The notes beneath the pieces are model-generated. The model made no database searches, was not told where the DNA came from, and saw only the letters and a list, made by a program, of their open reading frames with translations. A stretch of 64,000 nucleotides of DNA from Prochlorococcus marinus str. MIT 9314. Its GTDB lineage: Bacteria; Cyanobacteriota; Cyanobacteriia; PCC-6307; Cyanobiaceae. Below are positions 44,752-53,185 of the stretch, piece after piece. A program made the position numbers and the translations under genes. Where the stretch lies: assembly GCF_000760035.1 (NCBI RefSeq), contig NZ_JNAO01000008.1, positions 62,001 through 126,000 of the forward strand, given 5' to 3'. Each line of letters begins with the position of its first letter. Position 1 is the stretch's first letter.

Positions 44752-45096
44752 ATGTCATATCCCTCAAGAGACGAAATACTTGCATCTTCAAAAGGGTGGG
44801 TAGCGTCTTTTTTAAATTTTCTTCCTGGTTTAGGATCGGGTTACTTATATCAAAGAAGATGGAAACCCTATTTTTTTACCCTCACTGCTAGTACTGCTTG
44901 GTTCGCTTTAGGTATTTTTTTACAAGGTGATTCTGAGCCTTCTCAAAATGAACAAATAATTGGAATTTCTGGTCTTTTTTTCATATCAATAGTTACAGTT
45001 ATAGAAGCCAACTTGGCTTTCAAAAAAGCAAGTAATAAAACAAAAGCTGAAAAAGAGAAAAGAATATCCACTACCAAAAAAGGATGGTTTAAATAA
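44752..45096 (+). CDS. 114-aa membrane protein, conserved-looking
   Basis: Three hydrophobic stretches (about 17-30, 42-57, 68-88), and a glycine-rich LNFLPGLGSGYLYQRRWKPYF stretch resembling the TM2/small membrane-domain family, then a lysine-rich tail. May be a cyanobacterial membrane protein of unknown role. ATG 44752. Confidence 0.6.
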   Translation: MSYPSRDEILASSKGWVASFLNFLPGLGSGYLYQRRWKPYFFTLTASTAWFALGIFLQGDSEPSQNEQIIGISGLFFISIVTVIEANLAFKKASNKTKAEKEKRISTTKKGWFK

Positions 45097-45196
45097 TTCA
45101 AAAAATTAGATCTAAAAAATATTTTGTTAGTTCTAAGTTTTTTAATTTAAGTAAAAAAATCCCATATATTATTTTTAAGATAATTTAAAATTTTTT

Positions 45197-45469
45197 TTAG
45201 TTATAAAAAAATAAAATTTCCTTTTCTTTGAGACCTTCCCATCCCGAGTCTATTAATAATTGATTCAATGTTTCTTTATCAAAATGCTTAGAACCCGTTT
45301 TGACGCATCTATTTCTCATTGATTTTTTAACACCACTCCTTTTTCTTTTATTCTCCTCATCCATAATTCTATTGTATAGATCTAGCATTTTCTGAGGGAT
45401 TGGAGTACCGTCAAGATCCACTCCATTTTGAATAGCAAGATCAACAGCCTGCATTCCCATTTTCTCCAT
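45197..45469 (-). CDS. 90-aa hypothetical protein
   Basis: 90 residues, basic, soluble: MGMQAVDLAIQNGVDLDG-type start, TPIPQKMLDLYNRIMDEENKRKRSGVKKSMRNR with a basic helical middle, then a hydrophobic end. Looks conserved in marine cyanobacteria. A third methionine (M4) is an alternative start. Confidence 0.6.
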   Translation of the reverse strand: MEKMGMQAVDLAIQNGVDLDGTPIPQKMLDLYNRIMDEENKRKRSGVKKSMRNRCVKTGSKHFDKETLNQLLIDSGWEGLKEKEILFFYN

Positions 45470-45536
45470 ATATTAAAAAAAAGCTGAAACTATAATAAAA
45501 CAAAACTAATTAATCTAAAGTTCTTTGAATAATAAT

Positions 45537-45986
45537 TTATTGATTTTGAATTTCCTTAAGTACTCTAATAGCCTCTTTAATGTGTTCAGGACCATTCAAT
45601 AAATCTCTAAAAATATGCCTAACTGTTCCTTTGCGATCAATAACGTAAGTTACCCTACCATCCATGAAACCTAATACTTTAGGAACTTTAAAAGTTTTCC
45701 TTAGAGAGTCATTCGTATCACAAAGTAATGGATATTGTAATTTATTTTTATTAGCAAATGCCAAATGACTTGAGGTACTTCCATTACTTACTCCCCAAAC
45801 TTGTGCCCCTAATACTTTAAATAAGTCATATTTATCTCTAAATCCGCAAACTTCTATAGTGCAACCCGGCGTATCATCTTTTGGATAAAAAAACAAAACA
45901 AGGGGGGTTTTTAAACCCTTATTTGATCTTTTAACTCCATTTTGATCCAGTAAAGAAAATTCTGGAATTTTTTCTCCAATCTGCAA
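45537..45986 (-). CDS. bcp: Peroxiredoxin Q / bacterioferritin comigratory protein
   Basis: 149-residue thiol peroxidase. The peroxidatic cysteine is in YPKDDTPGCTIEVCGFRD (about 34-51), with a second cysteine 5 residues later (C-x4-C), the two-cysteine PrxQ form. It reduces peroxides with thioredoxin. Start appears to be TTG at 45986. Neighbours are unrelated small genes. Confidence 0.93.
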   Translation of the reverse strand: MQIGEKIPEFSLLDQNGVKRSNKGLKTPLVLFFYPKDDTPGCTIEVCGFRDKYDLFKVLGAQVWGVSNGSTSSHLAFANKNKLQYPLLCDTNDSLRKTFKVPKVLGFMDGRVTYVIDRKGTVRHIFRDLLNGPEHIKEAIRVLKEIQNQ

Positions 45987-46135
45987 AATGATTCTTATAA
46001 AGTTCCATATTAGAGGTTAATATGTTTTTTTTGTGGCCTTAAAGTAAATAACTGATATTAAAGTCAGTTTTTTTGTTTTAAAAGATACTAAAAAATTATT
46101 GAAATAAACTAGGGTGAATTTATTAATTCAATAAT

Positions 46136-46270
46136 ATGGAATTAATAATTTATATTTTTTTATTTCTAATTCTTTTTTTGGGAGTTATTTTTAACTTAAA
46201 AATAACTAATTTTAAAAAAATTAAAGAAATACGAAACAAAGCCAAATATTATTCAAAAAAGAATAATTAA
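46136..46270 (+). CDS. 44-aa membrane microprotein
   Basis: MELIIYIFLFLILFLGVIFN then LKITNFKKIKEIRNKAKYYS and a KKNN end: a hydrophobic first half (about 3-20), then a basic amphipathic helix. Orientation N-out, C-in by charge. No family recognised. Confidence 0.5.
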   Translation: MELIIYIFLFLILFLGVIFNLKITNFKKIKEIRNKAKYYSKKNN

Positions 46271-46286
46271 AAAAGTATTGCTAAGA

Positions 46287-46526
46287 TTAAAATTCAATTT
46301 TTTCATTTGGAGTAAATACTGAGCAATATTTTTTTACTAAGTCCTTTGACTGACTAGTGGAAGAATTCATTAATTTTAATTTTAGTTTTTCTATAGCCTC
46401 ATTAGCATTAATCTCACCTAGTCGATATCTTGCACACGTATCCAATACTTTAAACATTTTTGTGGTAACGGCTTCAGCTGGATAAATTAGAAAAAAAAGG
46501 TAAAAAACAACAAATAAGTACTTCAT
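46287..46526 (-). CDS. 79-aa secreted or periplasmic hypothetical protein
   Basis: N-terminal signal peptide: K2, hydrophobic core (3-15), and an AEA cleavage site near 17-19. The mature part (about 60 residues) has two cysteines that could form a disulfide (DTCARYRLG, KKYCSVF). Start ATG 46526. Function unknown. Confidence 0.6.
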   Translation of the reverse strand: MKYLFVVFYLFFLIYPAEAVTTKMFKVLDTCARYRLGEINANEAIEKLKLKLMNSSTSQSKDLVKKYCSVFTPNEKIEF

Positions 46527-46708
46527 TTTTTTTTAAGTAGTAAATATTTAGCGAATAGTTTCAATAATTTAGAAAAAAATTAACTTAGAAAAAGATTAAA
46601 ATTTAATAAAATAATCTAATTTGAGTAGAATCTAGGATTTCTATATAATAGTAATAATAAAAGAAATTAAGATAAAATAAGTGATAGCAATAAATAATCT
46701 CGGTAAAA

Positions 46709-46846
46709 ATGAGAAAATTAATAGATAAACATATAACTCTTATAAATTGGTACCAAAAAAAATTCAAATTGAGTGATTATCAATTACTTTGGTTAGTTTT
46801 CTTTAAAGGAGTAATAATAACAATAATATTTGTCAAAATTTTTTAA
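46709..46846 (+). CDS. 45-aa membrane microprotein
   Basis: MRKLIDKHITLINWYQKKFK, then LSDYQLLWLVFFKGVIITII and FVKIF: basic amphipathic start and a membrane helix (about 25-41). Similar layout to other microproteins nearby. Start ATG 46709, about 90 nt before tatA. Function unknown. Confidence 0.5.
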   Translation: MRKLIDKHITLINWYQKKFKLSDYQLLWLVFFKGVIITIIFVKIF

Positions 46847-46935
46847 TATTAAAAAAGCTCTTCAAAGAATGAAATTTTCACATGATTTGACTATATTTAA
46901 AAGTAGATTTCCTAATAGTTAAATAATTATCAGTT

Positions 46936-47202
46936 ATGAATATTTTTGGCGTAGGTTTGCCTGAAGTTACTGTAATACTTATCTTAGCTCTTTTAATTTT
47001 TGGTCCAAAAAAACTTCCAGAATTAGGTAAACAACTTGGTAAAACTTTGAAAAGTCTTAAAAAAGCGTCGAATGAATTTCAAAATGAAATCGACCAAGTT
47101 ATGAACGAAGAAGATAAAGATGAATCTCCTAAATCTATAGAAAGCAATCAAACCAACGAAATTAATCAAAAAAAAATAGATTCAGAAAACAGCAAAAAAT
47201 AA
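46936..47202 (+). CDS. tatA: Sec-independent protein translocase TatA
   Basis: 88-residue membrane protein of the twin-arginine pathway. One N-terminal membrane helix (about 6-20) followed by the FGPKKLPELGKQLGKTL amphipathic helix (about 23-39), the TatA/B signature, then an acidic tail. It forms the translocation pore with TatC, encoded elsewhere. Start ATG 46936. Confidence 0.93.
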   Translation: MNIFGVGLPEVTVILILALLIFGPKKLPELGKQLGKTLKSLKKASNEFQNEIDQVMNEEDKDESPKSIESNQTNEINQKKIDSENSKK

Positions 47203-47206
47203 TATC

Positions 47207-47599
47207 TTGGATAGGCCCATAACCCCCGTAGAGGAATTTGAAAGAGCATTAGATAAAGCAGCTCTTACTAAAGAGGAATATGAATTGATAGAGTATATTC
47301 GCTATACAAGTGTTTTTACACAACCTAGTCTTGTTAAAGATTTAAAAAGGCCATCAAAACCTCCTCTTTTGTCAGTTCTATGTCAAATTTGCAGAAAAAT
47401 TGGTTCGGAAATGCCAGATCATTTCAAAAAAGTAATTGAGTGGTCAATTGAAATAAGTGATCACAATACAAAATGGGATGCTCATTTAATTTGCGCAGAG
47501 GCAATGAATATAGACAAAATTCCATTAAGTCCTATCCATGGAACAACTTTATTTGATGTTCTTGTTGTACACAAAGAATTATTTCTTGGATTTGATTGA
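47207..47599 (+). CDS. 130-aa conserved-looking hypothetical protein
   Basis: 130 residues, soluble and helical, with a HLICAEAMNIDKIPLSP and TTLFDVLVVHKEL end. No known domain recognised. It starts with TTG at 47207, 4 nt after the tatA stop, so it may be part of the tatA transcript. Conserved picocyanobacterial look. Confidence 0.6.
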   Translation: MDRPITPVEEFERALDKAALTKEEYELIEYIRYTSVFTQPSLVKDLKRPSKPPLLSVLCQICRKIGSEMPDHFKKVIEWSIEISDHNTKWDAHLICAEAMNIDKIPLSPIHGTTLFDVLVVHKELFLGFD

Positions 47600-47610
47600 A
47601 TTAAATTAAA

Positions 47611-47928
47611 TTAATCATCTAAAGGCACAGAATCAGTATCTATAACTTCCGCATCATCATACTTATTTATTTTATTTTCAATCCAGTTATTTATATAACT
47701 AACTAGAGGTAATGAACCTCTAAAAATAAAAATAGAGGTAGGCAAAGCGCTTAATAAACCGACTATAGGACTTTTAAAAAGTAATCTTCCGGCTTTTATG
47801 TTAAATAAAATAATAAGCGCTGAGGGAACTATAACTTTAACTACTGTTTTGAGCGCCTCAAGCCAACCGACACGATATGTCCACCATATTAAAATTATGC
47901 AAACTATATAGAGAAATAAGTAAGTCAT
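47611..47928 (-). CDS. 105-aa small membrane protein
   Basis: Three hydrophobic segments (about 3-16, 27-44, 58-75) and an acidic C-terminal tail (NKYDDAEVIDTDSVPLDD). ATG 47928. Similar to cyanobacterial small membrane proteins of unknown role. Convergent with the 130-aa gene. Confidence 0.6.
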   Translation of the reverse strand: MTYLFLYIVCIILIWWTYRVGWLEALKTVVKVIVPSALIILFNIKAGRLLFKSPIVGLLSALPTSIFIFRGSLPLVSYINNWIENKINKYDDAEVIDTDSVPLDD

Positions 47929-48019
47929 AAAAATAGTATAATAACTATCTATTTATCTTGTTCTTGCTAAGAAAAAGATTTTATAAATTTCTTTAACATC
48001 AATCAATCGAATTCTACTA

Positions 48020-48235
48020 ATGAGTTTTTCTGAAATAAGAAAATTTTTAATTAAGATGCAATCTGATGAAGAATTAAAAAAGCAGGTTACGACAGCCTCT
48101 ACAGCAGATGATGTAGCCCTGATAGGTCAACGCTTAGGTTATGACTTTTCAGGAGATGATCTCTTAAGATTTAATGGACAAAAAGTTGATAAAGTTACCG
48201 TAAGAAAGGTAGATCATCCAGGAGAATACCACTAA
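48020..48235 (+). CDS. Nif11-like leader/domain protein
   Basis: 71 residues matching the Nif11 domain layout: MSFSEIRKFLIKMQSDEEL, a helical middle, then ALIGQRLGYDFSGDDLLRF (about 34-52). Nif11 domains are found as leader regions of many cyanobacterial ribosomal peptides, but here there is no double-glycine cleavage site and no core peptide, only an end VDHPGEYH. No modification enzymes are adjacent. Possibly a stand-alone Nif11 protein. Confidence 0.7.
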   Translation: MSFSEIRKFLIKMQSDEELKKQVTTASTADDVALIGQRLGYDFSGDDLLRFNGQKVDKVTVRKVDHPGEYH

Positions 48236-48236
48236 A

Positions 48237-48722
48237 TTAAGACTTAACCCATATTGCAAGCCCTCCGCCCCTGCCGCGAGCACATAACCAATTATCTTTA
48301 GTGCTAATTCCTACAAGTGAGAAAAAAGGCATTTTTTTATCTTCTGGTTTTTTTAATTTCTTATTAAATACAAGAAGGCTACTAATACTAATTTTCAATT
48401 CTTCAAAATAGAAAGCCAATAAAGGTCTAATACCTTTTAATTCTGCGCTGCCTATAAAAGTAATATTTAATAAGCCGAAATTAATTGAATTTTTTATTTC
48501 GTATTTTATTTGATCATCTTTATTTTTACCTTTCAATTCGAGTCTTGCCGACAATACTTGGAGAATCGAACTGGGTATATTTTTGATTTCATCTGACTTC
48601 TTTCCCCATACATACTTAAACTTCCATATTCCTAATAATTCCTCATATACAATTCCGGTACCATTTTTTTGGGATTTTTTTTCTAATAGTTTTATCTCAT
48701 TAATATCAGGAAAATGTTTCAT
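48237..48722 (-). CDS. 161-aa conserved-looking hypothetical protein
   Basis: 161 residues, soluble, mixed alpha/beta. Blocks include LLGIWKFKYVWGKKSDE near 29-45 and WLCARGRGGGLAIWVK at the C-terminus, the latter of a type seen in a cyanobacterial family of unknown function, possibly related to plastid-lipid-associated proteins. I use ATG 48722 rather than TTG 48746. Its 3' end is 1 nt from the Nif11 stop codon. Confidence 0.6.
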   Translation of the reverse strand: MKHFPDINEIKLLEKKSQKNGTGIVYEELLGIWKFKYVWGKKSDEIKNIPSSILQVLSARLELKGKNKDDQIKYEIKNSINFGLLNITFIGSAELKGIRPLLAFYFEELKISISSLLVFNKKLKKPEDKKMPFFSLVGISTKDNWLCARGRGGGLAIWVKS

Positions 48723-48896
48723 AATAGATTTTAATCTAAGAATCAAATACTAAGATAACTTCATAAAAAATGTTCTTAGTTAAAAAATCTCTCCAAAAAA
48801 GATTTCTTTGTTTCAATATATTTTCAAAAAAATAATTTTTTGGCACACATAAGGAACAAGATCTCGTTAGTATGTTTACATAAAGTAACTAAATTA

Positions 48897-49007
48897 ATGG
48901 ACTTCATCTCTAAAAGCCAAGGATACATACCTCTAAAAGCTGTCCCTTACATATTTTTCCTTGCTGTTGTTCTAAGTATTACAACTACAACTAATACATT
49001 TGTCTAA
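48897..49007 (+). CDS. 36-aa membrane microprotein
   Basis: MDFISKSQGYIPLKAVPYIF plus FLAVVLSITTTTNTFV: polar start, one membrane helix (about 17-28), threonine-rich end. 41 nt before the carotenoid-isomerase-like gene on the same strand, possibly in its transcript. Function unknown. Confidence 0.5.
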   Translation: MDFISKSQGYIPLKAVPYIFFLAVVLSITTTTNTFV

Positions 49008-49048
49008 AAAAGCATAAGTTTTTACTTGAAGAGTAAAGTTAATATTTA

Positions 49049-50578
49049 ATGAAAAAGTACGATGTTGTAATAGTTGGTAGTGGAATAGGAGGATTATGTT
49101 GTGGCTCAATTCTAGCTTTATCAGGTAAAACAGTTCTTATATGTGAAGCACATACCCAGCCGGGAGGTGTTGCACACAGTTTCAAAAGAAAAGGCTACAC
49201 TTTCGAATCAGGTCCTTCATTGTGGAGTGGAATAGGTAAGTGGCCGACAAATAATCCCCTAGGGCAAATTCTTAAATTACTTGATGAAGAAGTAGAACTA
49301 TTTCAATACAAAGGTTGGCAAGTAATTGTCCCAGAAGGCAATTTTAATCTTGATGTTGGGGAAGAACCTTTTAAAAAAACAATTAAAACTTTAAGAGGTG
49401 AGAAATCTGTTAAAGAATGGGAATCATTTATTTCTGGAATAAAACCTCTGAGCCAAATAATAAATGAAATACCTTTACTCTCATTTTCTCCCGAATCAAT
49501 AAATTTCTTAGATCTAATAAATTTAACCTCAAAATTTTTACCTAATATCAATCAAATACCAAAAATTAATAAAGGCTTTGGGAATTTAGTTAATAATTAT
49601 CTAGAGGATCCTTTTCTGAGAAATTGGGTTGATTTGTTGAGCTTTTTGATAAGTGGTATGTCAATGCATGATACAAATACAGCTGCGATGGCTACTTTAT
49701 TTAACGAATGGTTTGAACCAAATTCATATCTTGAATACCCCAAAGGAGGTAGTGAATCTATCGTAAAAGCCTTAACTAATGGATTTAAAAAAAATGGAGG
49801 AGAATTAATTCTTTCTTCGAGAGTAAAGACAATTAACTTCAATAAAAATTTAGCCACAGGTATAACTCTTAATAATGGTTCTAGTTATAGTTGTGAATCT
49901 GTTGTCACGAATACTGATGTTTGGAATTTAAAAAAGTTAATTCCAAATGAAATTTCAAAAAAATGGAAACCCAAAGTTTTGAACCCTAATAAATGTGATT
50001 CTTTCCTTCATATACATCTAGGTTTTGATGCTGATGGTCTTGAAAATTTGCCAATACATGCGATACATGTGGATGAGTGGGAAAAAGGTATAACCGCAGA
50101 AAGAAATATAGCTGTATTTTCAATCCCATCTGTTTTAGATAAAAATATGGCCCCTGAAGGAAAACATGTTCTTCATGGATATACTCCCGCAAATGAACCT
50201 TGGGAAATTTGGGGAAACCTAAATCCAAAGGAACTAGAATATAGAAATTTGAAAGAAGAAAGATGTTCAATATTCCTTAATGCAGTGCGAAAATTCATCC
50301 CTGATATAGATGAAAGGATTGATTTAAAGATGCTAGGAACCCCAATCACTCATAAAAAATTCACCAATACCTATTGCGGTAGTTACGGCCCTGCATTATC
50401 TGCAGCAAAAGGTCTTTTCCCAGGCTGCAAAACTCCAGTGAAAAATTTATTTACTTGCGGTGCAAGTACATTTCCAGGTATTGGAATTCCTGCTGTTTCA
50501 GCAAGTGGCGCTTACGCAGCTGAAAAAATTATTGGTAAAAAAGAATTCAAAACTCTTCTTAAGAAAATAAATTTATGA
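49049..50578 (+). CDS. Carotenoid isomerase / phytoene-desaturase-family oxidoreductase
   Basis: 509-residue FAD-binding amine-oxidase-fold protein. The dinucleotide motif VVIVGSGIGGLCCGSILA (about 6-23) is followed by the GGVAHSFKRKGYTFESGPS stretch (about 43-61) typical of the CrtH/CrtISO group. The C-terminal FPGIGIPAVSASGAYAA (about 474-490) is the second FAD-contact motif. In cyanobacteria CrtH isomerises poly-cis carotenes, but the family has several paralogues of other specificity. Assigned as CrtH-like only. Confidence 0.8.
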   Translation: MKKYDVVIVGSGIGGLCCGSILALSGKTVLICEAHTQPGGVAHSFKRKGYTFESGPSLWSGIGKWPTNNPLGQILKLLDEEVELFQYKGWQVIVPEGNFNLDVGEEPFKKTIKTLRGEKSVKEWESFISGIKPLSQIINEIPLLSFSPESINFLDLINLTSKFLPNINQIPKINKGFGNLVNNYLEDPFLRNWVDLLSFLISGMSMHDTNTAAMATLFNEWFEPNSYLEYPKGGSESIVKALTNGFKKNGGELILSSRVKTINFNKNLATGITLNNGSSYSCESVVTNTDVWNLKKLIPNEISKKWKPKVLNPNKCDSFLHIHLGFDADGLENLPIHAIHVDEWEKGITAERNIAVFSIPSVLDKNMAPEGKHVLHGYTPANEPWEIWGNLNPKELEYRNLKEERCSIFLNAVRKFIPDIDERIDLKMLGTPITHKKFTNTYCGSYGPALSAAKGLFPGCKTPVKNLFTCGASTFPGIGIPAVSASGAYAAEKIIGKKEFKTLLKKINL

Positions 50579-50695
50579 ATCAAGTTCTTTTTTATAACTC
50601 TACTAATACTTAGTTAAGAAATAAGAATAAAGAAAGCAAAAAGGTTCAATAATGATAATCTTTATCTGAACATAAACTTAACTTATAGCTCTTAT

Positions 50696-50899
50696 ATGTT
50701 TTTCTTATCAATTCCTCAAGCCTGGCATTTAGTTGGCACTTGGTCAGAACAACTTCCAAACGAGTCAAATCTTATAGGAATGGGCCAAACAGAATTAATG
50801 ATGACTTTACATTCAATATTCGTTCCTCTCTTTCTTGTAATTTCATATTACCTATTCAATAGAATTAATAAAAACGAATCAAAGAAAATCAAAGGATGA
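50696..50899 (+). CDS. 67-aa membrane protein, hypothetical
   Basis: 67 residues with a tryptophan-rich N-terminal half (PQAWHLVGTWSEQ) and one membrane segment (about 40-57, HSIFVPLFLVISYYLFNR), then a basic tail. ATG 50696. May be a small membrane-associated cyanobacterial protein. Function unknown. Confidence 0.6.
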   Translation: MFFLSIPQAWHLVGTWSEQLPNESNLIGMGQTELMMTLHSIFVPLFLVISYYLFNRINKNESKKIKG

Positions 50900-50910
50900 T
50901 AGTTTAAGGT

Positions 50911-51201
50911 TTATTTAGCTGAACTTCTTCTGACTACTTTTCTGCCAGTGGAAGTATCAACTCCGCTTGAATCTTTAGTTTGTGGATTAGTTTCAACATT
51001 ATCAACATCACTTTTATCCATTTCTGCGCAAACACCTACTACCATGGCAGCTTGCATTTGATCTGGTAAATCTCCAATAGTTAATAAGGCCTTTAAAACT
51101 AATTGAAGCCGAGTTTGCCGATCTATTTCAGGTCTTAGTTTTTTTACGGTATTCCAAAGTTCTTGGGTAACTTCTTTTAAAAGTTCTCGATCAACAGCCA
51201 A
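50911..51201 (-). CDS. 96-aa conserved picocyanobacterial hypothetical protein
   Basis: 96 residues, helical first two thirds (MAVDRELLKEVTQELWN...) with DRQTRLQLVLKALLTIGDLP, then a disordered serine/threonine-rich end with a basic RKVVRRSSAK tail. It resembles a small TIGR family restricted to Prochlorococcus and Synechococcus (TIGR03894-like, unverified). Function unknown. Confidence 0.65.
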   Translation of the reverse strand: MAVDRELLKEVTQELWNTVKKLRPEIDRQTRLQLVLKALLTIGDLPDQMQAAMVVGVCAEMDKSDVDNVETNPQTKDSSGVDTSTGRKVVRRSSAK

Positions 51202-51291
51202 ATTAAATCCTTCTTGTATTTCTACTAATCTAACAAAAAATTGGATCTCGTAAAATAATATTCAATAAAAAGATTGTAAGTTAATATTTTT

Positions 51292-51498
51292 CTATCCGAA
51301 TACAAGTTGCATTTGTTGGTGCAATTCATTCTTCTCTTGCAAAAGTTTATCTTTTTCAATCTTTTTTAGAGTAAGAGTTCTATAAAATTTTTTTTGAATC
51401 TTTATTGGAGTATTTTCATACTTTACATTTTTGCTTATTAGAGAATTCCACTCTTTTGAATTAAAAGGGGCATAAGGAGAAGATGAAATCACTTTCAT
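51292..51498 (-). CDS. 68-aa hypothetical protein
   Basis: 68 residues, basic, soluble; a proline-containing N-terminal part (SSPYAPFNSKEWNSL) and a coiled-coil C-terminal half (KKIEKDKLLQEKNELHQQM). No family recognised. Start ATG 51498. Confidence 0.5.
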   Translation of the reverse strand: MKVISSSPYAPFNSKEWNSLISKNVKYENTPIKIQKKFYRTLTLKKIEKDKLLQEKNELHQQMQLVFG

Positions 51499-51798
51499 GT
51501 CTTAACAATACATCTGTACTAAGAGTAGTACAGATTTACTATTATGCAACAATTGTGTCGACTTTTCTTAATTTTAAAGTGTCTTGGAGAATGGATTGAT
51601 TTTTTTTATCTAATTTTTAGGAATTATAAGTTTGATAAATGAATAAAAGTATCATCAGTAACTTATTGATCCCTTTTTTTAGTGTCTTAAGACTTTTCTT
51701 GCTTAAAAACCTCTTAAAACAGTTAATTTGTTGAAATTAACATTGACAAGATATATTTAGTAATCCTTCCTATAAAAAGAATAATAAATTGATCAAAA
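51499..51798. other. 300-nt gap between divergent small genes
   Basis: No convincing open frame or RNA gene. The stretch contains a 10-bp palindrome GTCTTAAGAC (51684-51693) and a TTGACA hexamer near 51743 without a good -10 partner. It probably holds the divergent promoters of the 68-aa and 102-aa genes. Confidence 0.5.
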
Positions 51799-52107
51799 AT
51801 GCTTCTTAGTAATTCTAAAAGACTAAAAATCCAAGGAATAATTAAAAGAATTGCTCAAGATAAATCAATTACATTAGAAGAAAGGATATATGTTGAGAAA
51901 TTTGCACACCATAATTCGACAATTTCTCTTTGGCTGAAAAAAGCTAACAGCTTTAGAAGGAATGGTACAAAAAATGATGGAGGGATTGATAACCTCTTAC
52001 AATCATTTGGGATAGATGGACTAGATAAAGAAAATCATTTCAACCCAAATGAAGATGATATATCGGATTGGTTTGGCGGTGCTCCTGGTTGGCTAAGGAG
52101 AAGCTAG
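51799..52107 (+). CDS. 102-aa hypothetical protein
   Basis: 102 residues, basic N-terminal half (SKRLKIQGIIKRIAQDKSITL) with helical content, and an acidic C-terminal half with NPNEDDISDWFGGAPGWLRRS. The WFGGAPGWLRR end is a conserved-looking segment. Start ATG 51799. Function unknown. Confidence 0.6.
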   Translation: MLLSNSKRLKIQGIIKRIAQDKSITLEERIYVEKFAHHNSTISLWLKKANSFRRNGTKNDGGIDNLLQSFGIDGLDKENHFNPNEDDISDWFGGAPGWLRRS

Positions 52108-52379
52108 ATCCATTAATTATTCAATTTACCCAAGCTATCTTACACAAATATATACTCATAGAAGATATGAATACCCAAAAAACCCATGGTATAAATTTAA
52201 TCGGCACTAAATATTTTTTTGAAAAGGTTTTCATATAGATTTTTCTTTTAGATTATTTCTTCCTTACCGTTTTTGAGAATAGGTTTAATTGCTCTATTTA
52301 TAAATTAAACAATATTCGAAACCTCAAAGATATTAAATCGCTTTAAATAGATAAAGTTAATCAGCCTTATCATCGCAAT

Positions 52380-52520
52380 CTAAGCAACTTGATTTTCAAT
52401 GCTCCTTGAAAAATTTACTATTTTTGCCTCATCATGGTCTGAATCATTCCAATATTTGATGAGTCTTTCTAATTCATCAATCCTCTTTTTAGCATTTGCA
52501 ATTTTTTCAGTAGTTGTCAT
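52380..52520 (-). CDS. 46-aa helical microprotein
   Basis: 46 residues, MTTTEKIANAKKRIDELERL followed by IKYWNDSDHDEAKIVNFSRS, a charged amphipathic helix and a short tail. Soluble. No family recognised. Start ATG 52520. The 52108-52379 gap before it shows only a weak 23-codon frame. Confidence 0.45.
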   Translation of the reverse strand: MTTTEKIANAKKRIDELERLIKYWNDSDHDEAKIVNFSRSIENQVA

Positions 52521-52675
52521 ATAAAATTTTTATCTATCCAATTAATGCATGAAAAAAAAATATTTCAATGAAAGTAACAATTTTTAGACTATAAAGATTA
52601 ATTTTTGGTTAATTACTTCAATATATTATGGCCCTCGAGTGACTAAGTAATTATACTTAAAGAAAAACTAAATTT

Positions 52676-53185
52676 ATGAAGAAATTAAATTCTTTGATTT
52701 TGAATAGTACAGTTAAATTCTTAGACTTCATATACTCTGGTAGATCTTTACAAAGATTTTGGGTTTTAGAAGTTATAGCTAGATCACCTTATTTTGCATT
52801 TCTCTCAGTTCTTCATTTTAAAGAATCCCTAGGAATTAAAAATGAGAAGACAATGATTTTAATGAAAGAACATTTTTATCAAGCTATTAACGAAACTGAG
52901 CATCTTAAAGAAATGGAGAAAAGAGGAGGAGATAGGTTCTGGATTGATAGATTTTTTGCGAGACACCTTGTGCTTGTCTATTACTGGGTCATGGTTTTTT
53001 ATTATTTCCTCTCTCCGGCTAATGCTTATGATGTCAACATAAAAATCGAAGAACATGCATTTGAAACTTATTCCAAATATTTAATAGATAATCCAAATGA
53101 CCAAAAAATAAAAGAAATTGCTCAAGATGAATTAAATCATGTCCAAGAACTTAACCAAGCCTTGTCAATGCTTACAAAAGTTTAG
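52676..53185 (+). CDS. Plastoquinol terminal oxidase (alternative oxidase family, PTOX)
   Basis: 169-residue diiron membrane oxidase that reduces oxygen with plastoquinol, a safety valve for the photosynthetic chain. The six expected iron ligands can be placed: E32 (VLEVIARSP), E73 and H76 (NETEHLKEM), E126 (EEHAFETY), E152 and H155 (DELNHVQ). A hydrophobic stretch (about 98-112) separates the helix pairs. Shorter than plant PTOX (no transit peptide). Its 3' end overlaps the NdhF-like gene by 4 nt. Confidence 0.88.
   Translation: MKKLNSLILNSTVKFLDFIYSGRSLQRFWVLEVIARSPYFAFLSVLHFKESLGIKNEKTMILMKEHFYQAINETEHLKEMEKRGGDRFWIDRFFARHLVLVYYWVMVFYYFLSPANAYDVNIKIEEHAFETYSKYLIDNPNDQKIKEIAQDELNHVQELNQALSMLTKV

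Noticed and set aside
52167-52238. 23-codon frame (MNTQKTHGINLIG...)
   Set aside because: Too short and without ribosome-binding site or conserved look; kept only as a note.
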